Shown: one piece after another, positions 17,128 to 26,306 of the stretch
How positions within the stretch are numbered: position 1 is the stretch's first letter
Layout: every line of letters begins with the position of its first letter
DNA from: Clostridium_AD sp036569345
Lineage (GTDB): Bacteria > Bacillota > Clostridia > Clostridiales > Clostridiaceae
Length of the DNA stretch: 64,000 nucleotides
Direction: 5' to 3'
Assembly (NCBI RefSeq): GCF_036569345.1
Contig: NZ_DATCQT010000203.1
Location: 1 to 64,000, forward strand
The notes under the pieces: generated by a model
Database searches by the model: none
The model's input: the letters and a program-made list of their open reading frames with translations, nothing else
What the model was told of the DNA's origin: nothing
Made by a program: the position numbers and the translations under genes

Positions 17128-17373
17128 ATGAAATCAACAGGTATAGTAAGAAAAGTGGACGAACTTGGAAGAATTGTTATTCCTATAGAATTGAGAAGAA
17201 CTTTGGATATAGATATCAAGGATGCTTTAGAAATCTATGTAGATGGTGATCAAATCATTCTTAAGAAATATGAACCAGCTTGTATTTTCTGTCAAAACGC
17301 AAGAGACGTTGTAAACTACAAAGGTAAAAACATTTGTAAAGATTGTCTTGCTGAATTAGGATCAGGCAAATAG
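17128..17373 (+). CDS. abrB: AbrB family transition-state regulator
   Basis: 81 residues. Residues 1-50 are the AbrB DNA-binding swapped-hairpin domain (STGIVRKVDELGRIVIPIEL, RRTLDI, DALEIYVDGDQIILKKY). The C-terminal part differs from Bacillus AbrB: CIFCQNARDVVNYKGKNICKDC carries two CxxC pairs, which looks like a small zinc ribbon, as in clostridial relatives. AbrB proteins hold back stationary-phase and sporulation genes during growth. Start follows TGAGGAGG. A Spo0A-type box in the promoter and a strong terminator (17424-17456) frame the gene. Confidence 0.9.
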   Translation: MKSTGIVRKVDELGRIVIPIELRRTLDIDIKDALEIYVDGDQIILKKYEPACIFCQNARDVVNYKGKNICKDCLAELGSGK

Positions 17374-17423
17374 TTTAAGGTAATTTTTTCAAAAACAAAC
17401 AATACATACAGGACTAATAGTCA

Positions 17424-17457
17424 AAAGAGATATCCTTAAAAGGATATCTCTTTTTTA
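17424..17457. terminator. Terminator of abrB, shared with the converging gene
   Basis: AAAAGAGATATCCTT pairs with AAGGATATCTCTTTTTT. The T-run reaches the stop codon of the converging zinc-ribbon gene, and the A-run gives a T-run on the minus strand. Confidence 0.9.
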
Positions 17458-17883
17458 TGTTTTTAACCTAAATTCACTAGAACACCTTGAGCAAGTTACA
17501 ATTATATTACCCTTTTTTCTTGGCAACCTTAATTTTTGTTTGCATTTTGGACAATTAGTTATTATAAACTTTCTTCTTTCTTTTAATTTTTCTAAAGGTT
17601 TATATTCTCTAATTTTAATACCAATTAATTTTATATTTTGTTTGAAATTTTGCCTTATATTATCAAACTTATAATGAAAATTTCTCTCTATATTTTCATA
17701 AACAAATTTTTCATTATTTCGACCAAGGATATTTGTTGACCTACTTCTCCAAATTGAATAAATAATAAGTAATACTCCTAAAATCCACATATACCTAGTT
17801 ACAATCAAAAAAATTCCTACTAGCAATGTTACTTTTGAAAATCTATCCCAGCCATAAAGTTCTCTAGAAGATTTAACAAACAT
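17455..17883 (-). CDS. Small membrane protein with C-terminal zinc ribbon
   Basis: 142 residues. Two hydrophobic segments or one long hairpin (about 18-45) would anchor it in the membrane, followed by a basic, charged stretch (50-105). The C-terminal end has two CxxC pairs (NCPKCKQKL and TCSRCSSEF) typical of a zinc ribbon. Similar small zinc-ribbon membrane proteins are common in Clostridia without a known role. The start is an ATG behind GGGGGAAAAGTATAA. I recognise the architecture but no named family. Confidence 0.65.
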   Translation of the reverse strand: MFVKSSRELYGWDRFSKVTLLVGIFLIVTRYMWILGVLLIIYSIWRSRSTNILGRNNEKFVYENIERNFHYKFDNIRQNFKQNIKLIGIKIREYKPLEKLKERRKFIITNCPKCKQKLRLPRKKGNIIVTCSRCSSEFRLKT

Positions 17884-18090
17884 TTATACTTTTCCCCCTT
17901 ATTATTATTTGAATGTAATAGCAATTTTTAATTGTTATCATCCCTTCACCATCTACACCATTGTTACTCTTATATATATTCTAGCACTATAAGGCTTAAA
18001 TCATTATTAACTTTCTGTAAAAAATATTCTTTGATTATAAAATTATTTTGATTTAATTTTATTTTCTATTTGAAATCCTTTATTTATTTT

Positions 18091-18203
18091 TTTGTCGAAT
18101 TAATGTATTTTTTGAAATTAATTTAGGTTATATTAAACTTTTTAAAATTCTATTGACTATTTGTGTAATCCATGTTACTCTTATATTAAGAAATAAGTCG
18201 AAA
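18091..18203 (+). promoter_or_regulatory. Second abrB-like promoter with two Spo0A-type boxes
   Basis: TTTGTCGAA (18091-18099) matches the 0A-box core. TTGACT (18153-18158), a 17-bp spacer and TACTCT (18176-18181) form a promoter with a weak -10. AAATAAGTCGAAA (18191-18203) is identical over 13 bases to the box region of the abrB promoter and sits 38 bp from the -35, against 37 bp in abrB. No ORF with a ribosome binding site follows. Confidence 0.55.
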
Positions 18204-18440
18204 CATATTGGTATCAATAAAACAAAAGACAAAACTTATTTTGATGTATAATACCCCCAAAAGTAAAAAGGAAACTATTTATGTCTTATTAGTTAATTAT
18301 TATCGTATTCACTGACGTAAATATTTTATGTAGATGTATCTGTAGCTGTTATTATTAAATTAGTTTCCTTTTCTTTATCCCCCAAATTGTTTTTTAAAAA
18401 TTTGTATTTAGAAAAACTTGAGTTAAACTCAAGTTTTTTT
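18190..18440 (+). ncRNA. Candidate Spo0A-linked small RNA
   Basis: From the promoter above to a rho-independent terminator there is about 250 nt with no credible gene. AAAAGGAAACTA (18266-18277) pairs perfectly with TAGTTTCCTTTT (18361-18372), enclosing about 83 nt. Each outer flank carries a CCCCC run followed by AAA (18254-18260 and 18379-18386), the kind of C-rich unpaired motif known from Firmicute sRNAs that target ribosome binding sites. A 23-codon frame at 18244 has no ribosome binding site. It could instead be an untranslated relic or 6S-like RNA. Existence of the transcript is inferred. Confidence 0.45.
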
Positions 18441-18441
18441 T
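18416..18441 (+). terminator. Terminator of the candidate sRNA
   Basis: AACTTGAGTT pairs with AACTCAAGTT and runs into TTTTTTT (18435-18441 region). No rightward gene precedes it, which itself suggests a non-coding transcript. Confidence 0.8.
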
Positions 18442-18485
18442 ATTTTATAGAAAATTCTATGTTAGATTATTTTTTTATAATGCTT

Positions 18486-18539
18486 AAGGCACATAAAAAT
18501 ATATAGCAATTAAAATGCTATTATATTTTTATGTGCCTT
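18486..18539 (-). terminator. Long hairpin overlapping the 3' end of the nuclease-helicase gene
   Basis: AAGGCACATAAAAATATA (18486-18503) pairs with 18522-18539, extended inside by TAGCA/TGCTA, giving about 23 bp. The right arm contains the stop codon and last codons of the leftward gene, so the coding end is part of the stem. Confidence 0.7.
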
Positions 18540-20904
18540 CTTTAAAGAATTCTTTAACCTCTTTTTTAGCATGAGTGTTATCATTTGTTATCTGATAATT
18601 ATCCCATTCCTTTGGAAAAAGTCGTCTATACCTTTGATGAAGAAATCTATCATCTATTAACAGCGCGATTCCTTTATCTTCTTCTGTTCTAATTACCCTT
18701 CCCGCAGCCTGTAGTACTTTATTCATACCTGGGTACATATAAGAATATTCATAACCACAATTGCTTTTATTATCAAAGTATTCCTTAATAATTTCTCGTT
18801 CAAAGCAAATCATAGGATGACCCACTCCTATTATTATAACACCAATCAAAGCATCACCTTTTAAATCAATTCCTTCCGAAAATATGCCCCCTAAAACCCC
18901 AAAGCCTAAAATATTCTCATGACTTAAGTTTTTAAAGTTTTGAAGGAAGTCTTCTCGCTGCTCTTCAGTCATAAAATTGGTTTGAATCTTCATTTTAATA
19001 TGCGGATATTTTTCAGAAAATCTATTACACACTTCATCCATGTACTTATATGAAGGAAAAAACACCATGTAGTTTCCATTTTTAGCGCTTATTACAGAAT
19101 GTATGTACTCTACTATTTTTATATAACTATTTTCTCTATATTTGAATTTGGTGGAAATATCTTTAGCTATCATTACCTTAAGTCTATTTTTATCAAAAGG
19201 AGACTTTAGCGTTAAATGGTAATCTAAACTTTCTCCTCCCAAAATTTCTTTAAAATACGTTAATGGCAGTAGAGTTGCAGAGAAATATATCACAGATCGC
19301 CCTCTTTTGGATGCTTCTCTTAAAAGCTTAGATGGGTCCAGGCAAAATATATTTAATACTACGTCATCCTCAGTAGTTTCTACATAGGTTATATATTTTT
19401 CATCATAAAATTCAGCTATTCGAATAAAACTCAAAGAATTAAAATACAGTTCTAAAAAATTATCATATATTTCGGATTTTTCGTTTTTTGTAAGCCATAC
19501 CTCTAATATTTTAGTAAGCCTTGTAAGAAGATTGTATATATCCACTGGCTCAGAATTTTGTTTGTAATACCCATCTTCATCACACATTTTTTTCATATTA
19601 AGCATAAAAGCGTTTAATTTATTTAATATTTTGTACATTCCATCATTTTTACCTTTTATATCTCTTTTCAATTGTAAGAATAGTTTTTTATGAATTTGCG
19701 CCGAAAACATTTCTCTAGCTCTATCCACTAGATTGTGCGCCTCATCAACCAGAATGGTATAGTCTCCGCTGTTATCCGTAAAGAATCTTTTTAAATAAAC
19801 TCTAGGATCAAATACATAATTATAATCGCATATAACACAATCCGACCATAAAGTTAAATCCAATGAAAATTCAAAAGGGCATACCTTATGTTTATTAGAA
19901 TAATTCTCAATTACCCCTCTACTAAATGTATTTTCATTTTTTAAAATATCAAGTAGAGCTTCGTTTATTCTATCGAAATGCCCTTTTGCAAACTTACATT
20001 GCTCTGGATTACATGCACACCCTTTACTAAAACAAACTTTATCCTTTGCTGTTATTGTAATTGTCTTAAATTTAAGTCCGTTCCTTTTCATTTTATCAAA
20101 AGCATCTTCTGCAACCTGTCTTGTTATGGTTTTAGCTGTTAAGTAAAAAATTTTTTCAGTATGCCCTTCTCCCACAGCCTTAACGCTGGGGAACAAAGTA
20201 GATATAGTTTTACCAATTCCTGTGGGGGCTTGCACAAACATTTTTTTATCTTCTACTATTGTTTTGTATACTGAAACAGCTAACTCTCTTTGTCCATCTC
20301 TATAATTATCAAAGGGAAACTTCAGATCTTTTATGCTTCCATCACGTTCTATATTCCACGCACTAGTAATATTTGCCCATATAAAATAATCAGAAATAAT
20401 TTCATCAAAGAACTCTTGGAGTCTTTTAATAGAAAAAGCTTTAATAAATTGCTTAGTTTTTTCGGTTTCTATTTCGTAATAAGTTAGTTGCACATTAATA
20501 AGTTCAATATCATTCTGAACTGCATAAATATATGCATAACATTTGGCTTGAGCCCAGTGAAGACTATTAAAGTCTTCCTTAAGCAGTTCTACATCTTTAG
20601 TAACAGTTTTAATTTCATCTATGGTGACTTTACCATCTTTAATTAGAATACCATCCGCACGCCCTTCAATAAGAATCGTAGTACCATTATATTGTACGCT
20701 ATGCTTTAAACTTACCTCTGATGAATATTCTTCTCCAAATATTATTGAATACTTTTCTTTATTTTCCTTTTGAATTTTTTGATGTGCTTTGGTCCCCTCG
20801 ACAGCCCTACTACTTCCCATAAACCTCATGTCTAAATCGCCAGCTCGTAGTACAAACTCTACTAAGTTACGCACAGATATTTTTATATCTCTATTTTTAT
20901 CCAC
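18529..20904 (-). CDS. PD-(D/E)XK nuclease domain fused to XPD/DinG-type DNA helicase
   Basis: 791 residues. Residues 1-190 look like a Cas4/RecB-type PD-(D/E)XK nuclease: Asp84 in RADG, Glu97 and Lys99 in DEIK, and Gln119/Tyr123 in QAKCY. Residues about 200-791 are an XPD-like superfamily-2 helicase with Walker A (APTGIGKTIS), an Fe-S-type cysteine set (KVCFSKGCACNPEQC and the CP/CVIC segments), a DEAH box (VDEAHN) and the terminal AAGRVIRTEEDKG motif VI. Such fusions are likely DNA repair or recombination enzymes. It ends 45 bp after Uup on the same strand. Start is ATG behind AAAGAAGGTATAATCTGTGG. Confidence 0.85.
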   Translation of the reverse strand: MDKNRDIKISVRNLVEFVLRAGDLDMRFMGSSRAVEGTKAHQKIQKENKEKYSIIFGEEYSSEVSLKHSVQYNGTTILIEGRADGILIKDGKVTIDEIKTVTKDVELLKEDFNSLHWAQAKCYAYIYAVQNDIELINVQLTYYEIETEKTKQFIKAFSIKRLQEFFDEIISDYFIWANITSAWNIERDGSIKDLKFPFDNYRDGQRELAVSVYKTIVEDKKMFVQAPTGIGKTISTLFPSVKAVGEGHTEKIFYLTAKTITRQVAEDAFDKMKRNGLKFKTITITAKDKVCFSKGCACNPEQCKFAKGHFDRINEALLDILKNENTFSRGVIENYSNKHKVCPFEFSLDLTLWSDCVICDYNYVFDPRVYLKRFFTDNSGDYTILVDEAHNLVDRAREMFSAQIHKKLFLQLKRDIKGKNDGMYKILNKLNAFMLNMKKMCDEDGYYKQNSEPVDIYNLLTRLTKILEVWLTKNEKSEIYDNFLELYFNSLSFIRIAEFYDEKYITYVETTEDDVVLNIFCLDPSKLLREASKRGRSVIYFSATLLPLTYFKEILGGESLDYHLTLKSPFDKNRLKVMIAKDISTKFKYRENSYIKIVEYIHSVISAKNGNYMVFFPSYKYMDEVCNRFSEKYPHIKMKIQTNFMTEEQREDFLQNFKNLSHENILGFGVLGGIFSEGIDLKGDALIGVIIIGVGHPMICFEREIIKEYFDNKSNCGYEYSYMYPGMNKVLQAAGRVIRTEEDKGIALLIDDRFLHQRYRRLFPKEWDNYQITNDNTHAKKEVKEFFKEGT

Positions 20905-20948
20905 AGATTATACCTTCTTTATTGTATAAACTTTACACTCATTATCTG

Positions 20949-22880
20949 TTAACTATTTTTTTGAGCCTCAATTGACTCATTTAATTCATTTAAATATGTC
21001 CACCTTTTCATTAGTCGTTCAGTTTCAAGCCCAATATGTTTTTGCAACTTAACTAGTTTCTGTAAATACTCAAAGTCACTACTTCCATCATTAATTTTTT
21101 TGTTAACCTCTACAAGATCTATTTCTTTTTTCTCAATTTCACCGTCAATTTCGTCAAATTCCTTCTGCTCCTTAAAAGTAAATTTCAAAGGTTTATCTTG
21201 TTTAATTTCCTGGCTAATATCTTTTATAATTTCTTTATCTTCAGCCTCATTCACGACCTTATTATCTTCAAGCAAGTTTGGATTTTTTTCTATATATTCT
21301 TGATACTCAGAATAATTTCCTACAAATTGAATTATCTTCTCATTTCCTTCAAAACTGAATATTTTGTCTGATACCCTATCCAAAAAGTATCTATCATGAG
21401 ATACAGTTATAACCACGCCATTAAATCCATCTAAATAATCTTCTAGCACTGCTAGAGTTTGAATATCGAAGTCATTGGTCGGCTCATCTAAAAATAGTAC
21501 ATTTGGAGCTTCCATAAGAATTCTTAACAAATACAACCTTCGTTTTTCTCCACCGGATAAACTAGAAATAAAGGAATGTTTTGTAGTTCCATCAAATAAA
21601 AATCTCTCAAGCATTTGAGAAGCTGTAATCTGTTCTCCATCACCTGTAGTTATATATTCTGCACCTTCGCGAATGTACTCTATCGCACGTAGTTTTTCAT
21701 TCATCTCACCATTCTCTTGATGGAAAAATCCTATTTTCAATGTTTCGCCACGCTCTATTGTACCTGAATCTGGACTTAATATTCCACTTAAAATATTCAT
21801 AAGCGTAGATTTACCCATACCATTAGGCCCTATAATACCTACTTTATCTCTCCTAGTAAACACATGACTAAAATCACTAATCAATTTCCTATCACCAAAC
21901 GCTTTATAAATATGTTCTACATTCATAATTTTTCTACCAAGCCTTGTTGATGCCGAAGATAATTCTAACCTTTCGTTTGTTACATCAACTTTTCCATCGC
22001 GAAGCTCATCAAAACGGTCAATTCTTGCCTTTTGCTTAGTAGTTCTAGCTTTTGCCCCACGCCTTATCCAAGCTAGTTCCTTTTTAAATAAACTTTCTCT
22101 TTTTTTCTCCATTGAACCCATTAAAGCCATTCTTTCAACTTTCTTTTCCAAAAACACACTATAATTTCCTTGGTAGCTATATAGAATGCCCTTATCCAAT
22201 TCAATAATTTTATTTGTGATTCTATCTAAAAAATACCTATCATGAGTAATCATAAGTAGTGCACCTTTTCTATTGTTTAAAAATTTCTCTAACCAATCTA
22301 TTATTGCATTATCCATATGATTTGTAGGTTCATCCAAAATCAATAAATCGGAGGGAGTAATTAGCGCGCTACATAACGCCACTCTTTTTCTTTGCCCACC
22401 TGAAAGGTCTCCTATTCGCTGCTTAAAATCAGTTATTCCGAGTTTTGTAAGTATTATTTTCGCATCATTTTGAACTTCCCATCCATTACATGCATCCATC
22501 CTAGTGTTAAGGTTCATTAGTGCATTTTGAAGTTTTTCATCTTCTGGGTTTTCTTCCATTTTTTCTATTGCGACTTCATATTCTCTTATAACATGCATTA
22601 CATCAGTATCACTTTTAAAAATTTGCTCAAGCACTGTAGCTTCTGGGTCAAATTCAGGATTTTGAGATAAATATTCTATATTCATCATGCTGCCTTTTAT
22701 AATCCTTCCCTCATCAGGAACTTCAAAGCCAGCTATTATTTTTAAAAATGTAGATTTTCCAGTACCATTAACTCCTATTAATCCAATTTTATCTCCATCA
22801 CTTATTCCTAATGATGCCTTATTAATGAGTATTCTCTCACTATAACTTTTACTCACTTCTTCTATTGTTAACACATTCAT
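20949..22880 (-). CDS. ABC-F family ATPase, Uup-like
   Basis: 643 residues. Two cassettes: Walker A GVNGTGKST and GPNGMGKST, signatures LSGGQRKR and LSGGEKRR, Walker B LLILDEPTNHMD and VLFLDEPTNDFD. The linker is arginine-rich (ELAWIRRGAKARTTKQKAR). The last 70 residues form a coiled-coil domain of the Uup type that binds DNA or ribosomes. Uup relatives influence ribosome assembly and transposon excision. The start is ATG behind AAAGGGTGGTAC. It follows zapA after two small terminators. Confidence 0.85.
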   Translation of the reverse strand: MNVLTIEEVSKSYSERILINKASLGISDGDKIGLIGVNGTGKSTFLKIIAGFEVPDEGRIIKGSMMNIEYLSQNPEFDPEATVLEQIFKSDTDVMHVIREYEVAIEKMEENPEDEKLQNALMNLNTRMDACNGWEVQNDAKIILTKLGITDFKQRIGDLSGGQRKRVALCSALITPSDLLILDEPTNHMDNAIIDWLEKFLNNRKGALLMITHDRYFLDRITNKIIELDKGILYSYQGNYSVFLEKKVERMALMGSMEKKRESLFKKELAWIRRGAKARTTKQKARIDRFDELRDGKVDVTNERLELSSASTRLGRKIMNVEHIYKAFGDRKLISDFSHVFTRRDKVGIIGPNGMGKSTLMNILSGILSPDSGTIERGETLKIGFFHQENGEMNEKLRAIEYIREGAEYITTGDGEQITASQMLERFLFDGTTKHSFISSLSGGEKRRLYLLRILMEAPNVLFLDEPTNDFDIQTLAVLEDYLDGFNGVVITVSHDRYFLDRVSDKIFSFEGNEKIIQFVGNYSEYQEYIEKNPNLLEDNKVVNEAEDKEIIKDISQEIKQDKPLKFTFKEQKEFDEIDGEIEKKEIDLVEVNKKINDGSSDFEYLQKLVKLQKHIGLETERLMKRWTYLNELNESIEAQKNS

Positions 22881-22930
22881 TTATGTACCACCCTTTTTAT
22901 TTAATAAAACCATACTCTAATTATACCCAA

Positions 22931-23039
22931 AAAAACACCCCAGTGATAGGGTGAATTTATGGAAGTCCAATTTATCACTCTTAAGTGATATAAACATTAA
23001 TAATTCTCTACTAAAGAAGAAAGTCGCCTTTTGGCGACA
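22931..23039 (-). terminator. Tandem small terminators after zapA
   Basis: Read leftward, GTCGCC-AAAA-GGCGAC (23039-23024) followed by TTTCTTC, then CACCC-GGGTG (22954-22937) followed by TTTTTTT. A separate hairpin TATCACT/AGTGATA lies between them (22974-22991). Together they separate zapA from the uup gene. Confidence 0.7.
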
Positions 23040-23063
23040 ATTCAACATATATTTAAATTATTT

Positions 23064-23663
23064 TTATTTTTTACGTGAAGTTAAAAGTGGATTATTAATT
23101 TTCTTTAGTTTGGCTAAACTAATTTGATCTTCTAACGACTTATTATTCGAGTCAATTATCTTATATTTGTAAGATTGAAGATTAAATTTTATTTCTTTAT
23201 TTTCTGCTTTTATTTTTCTATTTTCTTCGATACAAATTTTACTGGTCTCTTGCATAACTTCTAATTGTTGTTGTATCTTTATATTTTCTTGCTCTAATGT
23301 TATCGTATATTCAGTTTTCTCTGTACTTTTACATTTATTAAGCAATTCTTGATTATAGTCTTCTAAATGACTTAATTGTTTCTTTAAACTTTCTAATTGC
23401 TCCATCAATTCTTCATCATGTTTTTCTAGAGATTCACCTTTATTTGAAAGTTCTTTACAAATTGAATTACTTTTAAACATATCATCGCCTAAATTTAAAG
23501 CAGTTAGAATTGCTGCTGACGAAGTACTTAGTCTTTCATTTTTACCCATTATATTCTTTATCTTCTTATCAACGTAACTAGCTACCATATGTAAATATTC
23601 TTCTCTTTCATCACCTTTTAAATTATATTCAACACCATTTATCTTTATTGTTACAATATTCAT
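23064..23663 (-). CDS. zapA: Cell division protein ZapA with long coiled-coil extension
   Basis: 199 residues. Residues 1-70 match the ZapA head (VTIKINGVEYNLKGDEREEYLHMVA, YVDKKIKNIM, SSAAILTALNLGDDMFK), which cross-links FtsZ filaments at midcell. ZapA is usually 85-110 residues; here about 120 further residues are predicted coiled coil, rich in Glu, Lys, Leu and Gln with heptad-like spacing, then a short basic tail. Position directly downstream of pheT is conserved in Firmicutes. Start near GAGGGTGTTTTAG. Confidence 0.85.
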   Translation of the reverse strand: MNIVTIKINGVEYNLKGDEREEYLHMVASYVDKKIKNIMGKNERLSTSSAAILTALNLGDDMFKSNSICKELSNKGESLEKHDEELMEQLESLKKQLSHLEDYNQELLNKCKSTEKTEYTITLEQENIKIQQQLEVMQETSKICIEENRKIKAENKEIKFNLQSYKYKIIDSNNKSLEDQISLAKLKKINNPLLTSRKK

Positions 23664-23800
23664 CTAAAACACCCTCTTAGACAGATTAGTTAAACTTATT
23701 GTACCACAATATAACTTTTAATAAAACCAATTTTTTCAAATTAACACATCAAATAAAACAATTAATATATTGGACTGTAATTTCAAAAAATAATGCAAAT

Positions 23801-23823
23801 AAAAAAACCCTTATTTCTAAGGG
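23801..23823 (-). terminator. Terminator of pheST
   Basis: On the minus strand CCCTTA-GAAA-TAAGGG is followed by TTTTTTT, 20 bp after the pheT stop codon. Confidence 0.85.
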
Positions 23824-23841
23824 AGTTCTTATTTGGTGATT

Positions 23842-26220
23842 TTATCTAAGCTGAGCCCCTAATTTATGTTCTAGAGATCTTAATATTTTTTCGTGTACCT
23901 TATTTACTTCGTCATCTGTTAATGTCTTATCGATACGTCTATACACTATGGCATAAGCTATACTTTTCTTTCCATCCTCTATTTGTGTGCCTTTATATAC
24001 ATCAAATAGCTTAGTACTTTCTACAATATTGCCACCTTGTTTTACAATTACATCCTCAATGTCTTGAACCAAAATAGAATCATCAACTATAAGTGCAATA
24101 TCTCTTGTTACTGCTGGGAATTTAGGAAGTGGTTTATACTTCTTATTTAAATCAGCATATTTATATAATACATCTAGGTTTAACTCTGCTATATAACATC
24201 TTGGTTCTAGCTCATAGTTCTCTGAAACAGCGGGATGAATTTCTCCAACCACACCTACGAATTCTCTCTTTACATATAAATTCGAGGTTTTTCCAGGGTG
24301 ATAAGTTGTATTTTCACTCTCTCTTTTAAAAGATACACTTTTCATACCTAAACTATCTAATACATTTTCTACTACCCCTTTTAAGTCTAAATAATCAACA
24401 TTACCGTACATTCCTATAGTTAATATATTTCTTTCCTCAGGGAGCTTGCTAACATCTTCATTTGGTATATAAACTTTGCCTATCTCAAATAATTTAGCCT
24501 CTTCATTGTTTCTCGAATAATTCCTTGATAAACATTCCATCATAGACGGTATTGTTGTAGTTCTCATTATACTATAATCTTCTCCTAAAGGATTTTTTAT
24601 AGTAACTACTTTTCTTAATTCACTATCGCCAGGAACTAAAATCTTATTAAATATTTTAGGACTTACAAAAGAATAACTTATGGATTGGTTTAGCGCACTT
24701 CCGATTAAAGAAAGTACAACCTTATCTTCTAATTTTTGCTTTTCACTTTTACCACTTCTTGAAGTTTCACATTTAGGCATAGTAGATGGTATATTATCAT
24801 AACCATACATTCTAGCTATTTCTTCTGCGATGTCTTCTCTTATGTTTATGTCGGACCTAAATGTAGGCACCTGTATTATTAAAAAATTGCCTATTATCTC
24901 AGTAGCAAGTTCTAATCTATCAAGATATATTTTCATATCTGTCTTTAATATATCAGTTCCTAAAAATTTATTAATCCAATTTGCATCCACTTCTATACTA
25001 TGAGAATTAAGAGGTTTTGGATATATATCTATACATCCATTCATTATTTCACCCGCGCCTAATTCCTCAACTAAATGACAAGCTCTATTAATCGCCATTT
25101 CAGCCATATTAGGATCTAAGTCTTTTTCAAATTTTGAAGATGCATCAGTTCTTAGATTTAATTTTTTAGAAGCGAGTCTTATATTAACTCCATCAAAGTT
25201 TGCACTCTCAAATATTATACTAAAGCTATCTTCTTTAATTTCTGAATTCAAGCCTCCCATTATGCCTGCAATCCCTATAGTCCTATCTCCATCTTTTATA
25301 TTTAAAATGCTCTCATCTAATTCTCTTTGAGTTTCATCTAATGTAATAAATTTTTCTCCACTTTTTGCTCTTTCAACAACTATGTTATTAGTAGTAATTT
25401 GCCTAGCATCAAATGCATGCATAGGCTGACCGAGCTCAACCATAACAAAGTTTGTAATATCCACTATGTTGTTTATAGGTCTAAGTTCTGCCTCTAGTAG
25501 TCTTTCCTTCATCCATTGTGGAGATGGTTCTATTTTTACATTTTTTATTCCCTTTAACATATATCTTCTACATAGTTCATCTTTAATATTTACCTTATAA
25601 ATATCTTCCACATTCTCAACTGCTGTAGCTGTATAATCAAGTGCTGGTTTTTTATACGAACTGCCTAAAGTTGCAGCTGTTTCTCTAGCTATCCCTAAAA
25701 TGCTAAGGCAATCTGGTCTGTTTGAAGTTATTTCAAAATCTATTAAAGCACTTTGAAGATTTAAAACTTCTTTTATGTCACCTCCAATAATCGTATCTTG
25801 TGGAAGTATCATTAGTCCATGAACTGGTTTATCCCCTGCAATTCCAAGTTCTTCTTCAGAGCAAAACATACCATTTGAAAGTATGCCACGAAGTTTACCT
25901 TTTTTTATTTTTAATCCCCCATGGAGACTTGATCCATGTAGTGCTACTGGTACGATATCCTGTTCTTTCATATTAGTAGCCGCCGTAACAATTTGTATTG
26001 GTTGTAGTAATCCTATATCTACTTGACATACAACTAATTTATCAGCATCTGGGTGACTAACAATTTCTATTATTTTCCCCGTAACAACATTGTCAATTTC
26101 AGCCCCTGCTATAATAACCTCTTCTACATTAGAACCAGACATAGTTAGTTTGTCGCCAAGCTCTTTTGGTGTAATATTTATATCTACGTAATCTTTAAGC
26201 CAATTAACTGGAACTTTCAT
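23842..26220 (-). CDS. pheT: Phenylalanyl-tRNA synthetase beta subunit
   Basis: 792 residues, full length. PheT contributes to the alpha2-beta2 enzyme that charges tRNA-Phe. In order there are a tRNA-binding OB-fold domain (about 40-150, EIVSHPDADKLVVCQVD), the B3/B4 editing region (about 210-390, with RASKKLNLRTDASSKFEKDL), B5, the catalytic-like core and the C-terminal anticodon-binding fold (FPAVTRDIALIVDD to the end). ATG follows AAGGAGGTATATT. It is 86 bp downstream of pheS in the T-box-controlled unit. Confidence 0.96.
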   Translation of the reverse strand: MKVPVNWLKDYVDINITPKELGDKLTMSGSNVEEVIIAGAEIDNVVTGKIIEIVSHPDADKLVVCQVDIGLLQPIQIVTAATNMKEQDIVPVALHGSSLHGGLKIKKGKLRGILSNGMFCSEEELGIAGDKPVHGLMILPQDTIIGGDIKEVLNLQSALIDFEITSNRPDCLSILGIARETAATLGSSYKKPALDYTATAVENVEDIYKVNIKDELCRRYMLKGIKNVKIEPSPQWMKERLLEAELRPINNIVDITNFVMVELGQPMHAFDARQITTNNIVVERAKSGEKFITLDETQRELDESILNIKDGDRTIGIAGIMGGLNSEIKEDSFSIIFESANFDGVNIRLASKKLNLRTDASSKFEKDLDPNMAEMAINRACHLVEELGAGEIMNGCIDIYPKPLNSHSIEVDANWINKFLGTDILKTDMKIYLDRLELATEIIGNFLIIQVPTFRSDINIREDIAEEIARMYGYDNIPSTMPKCETSRSGKSEKQKLEDKVVLSLIGSALNQSISYSFVSPKIFNKILVPGDSELRKVVTIKNPLGEDYSIMRTTTIPSMMECLSRNYSRNNEEAKLFEIGKVYIPNEDVSKLPEERNILTIGMYGNVDYLDLKGVVENVLDSLGMKSVSFKRESENTTYHPGKTSNLYVKREFVGVVGEIHPAVSENYELEPRCYIAELNLDVLYKYADLNKKYKPLPKFPAVTRDIALIVDDSILVQDIEDVIVKQGGNIVESTKLFDVYKGTQIEDGKKSIAYAIVYRRIDKTLTDDEVNKVHEKILRSLEHKLGAQLR

Positions 26221-26306
26221 AATATACCTCCTTGTATTCTTAGATAATTTTTACATTATCTATTCGTATAATATTAAATAATATTCTTCGAAGCTTCATT
26301 ATTAAT

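Noticed and set aside
18244..18315. 23-codon reading frame inside the candidate sRNA
   Set aside because: No ribosome binding site and no recognisable peptide pattern.
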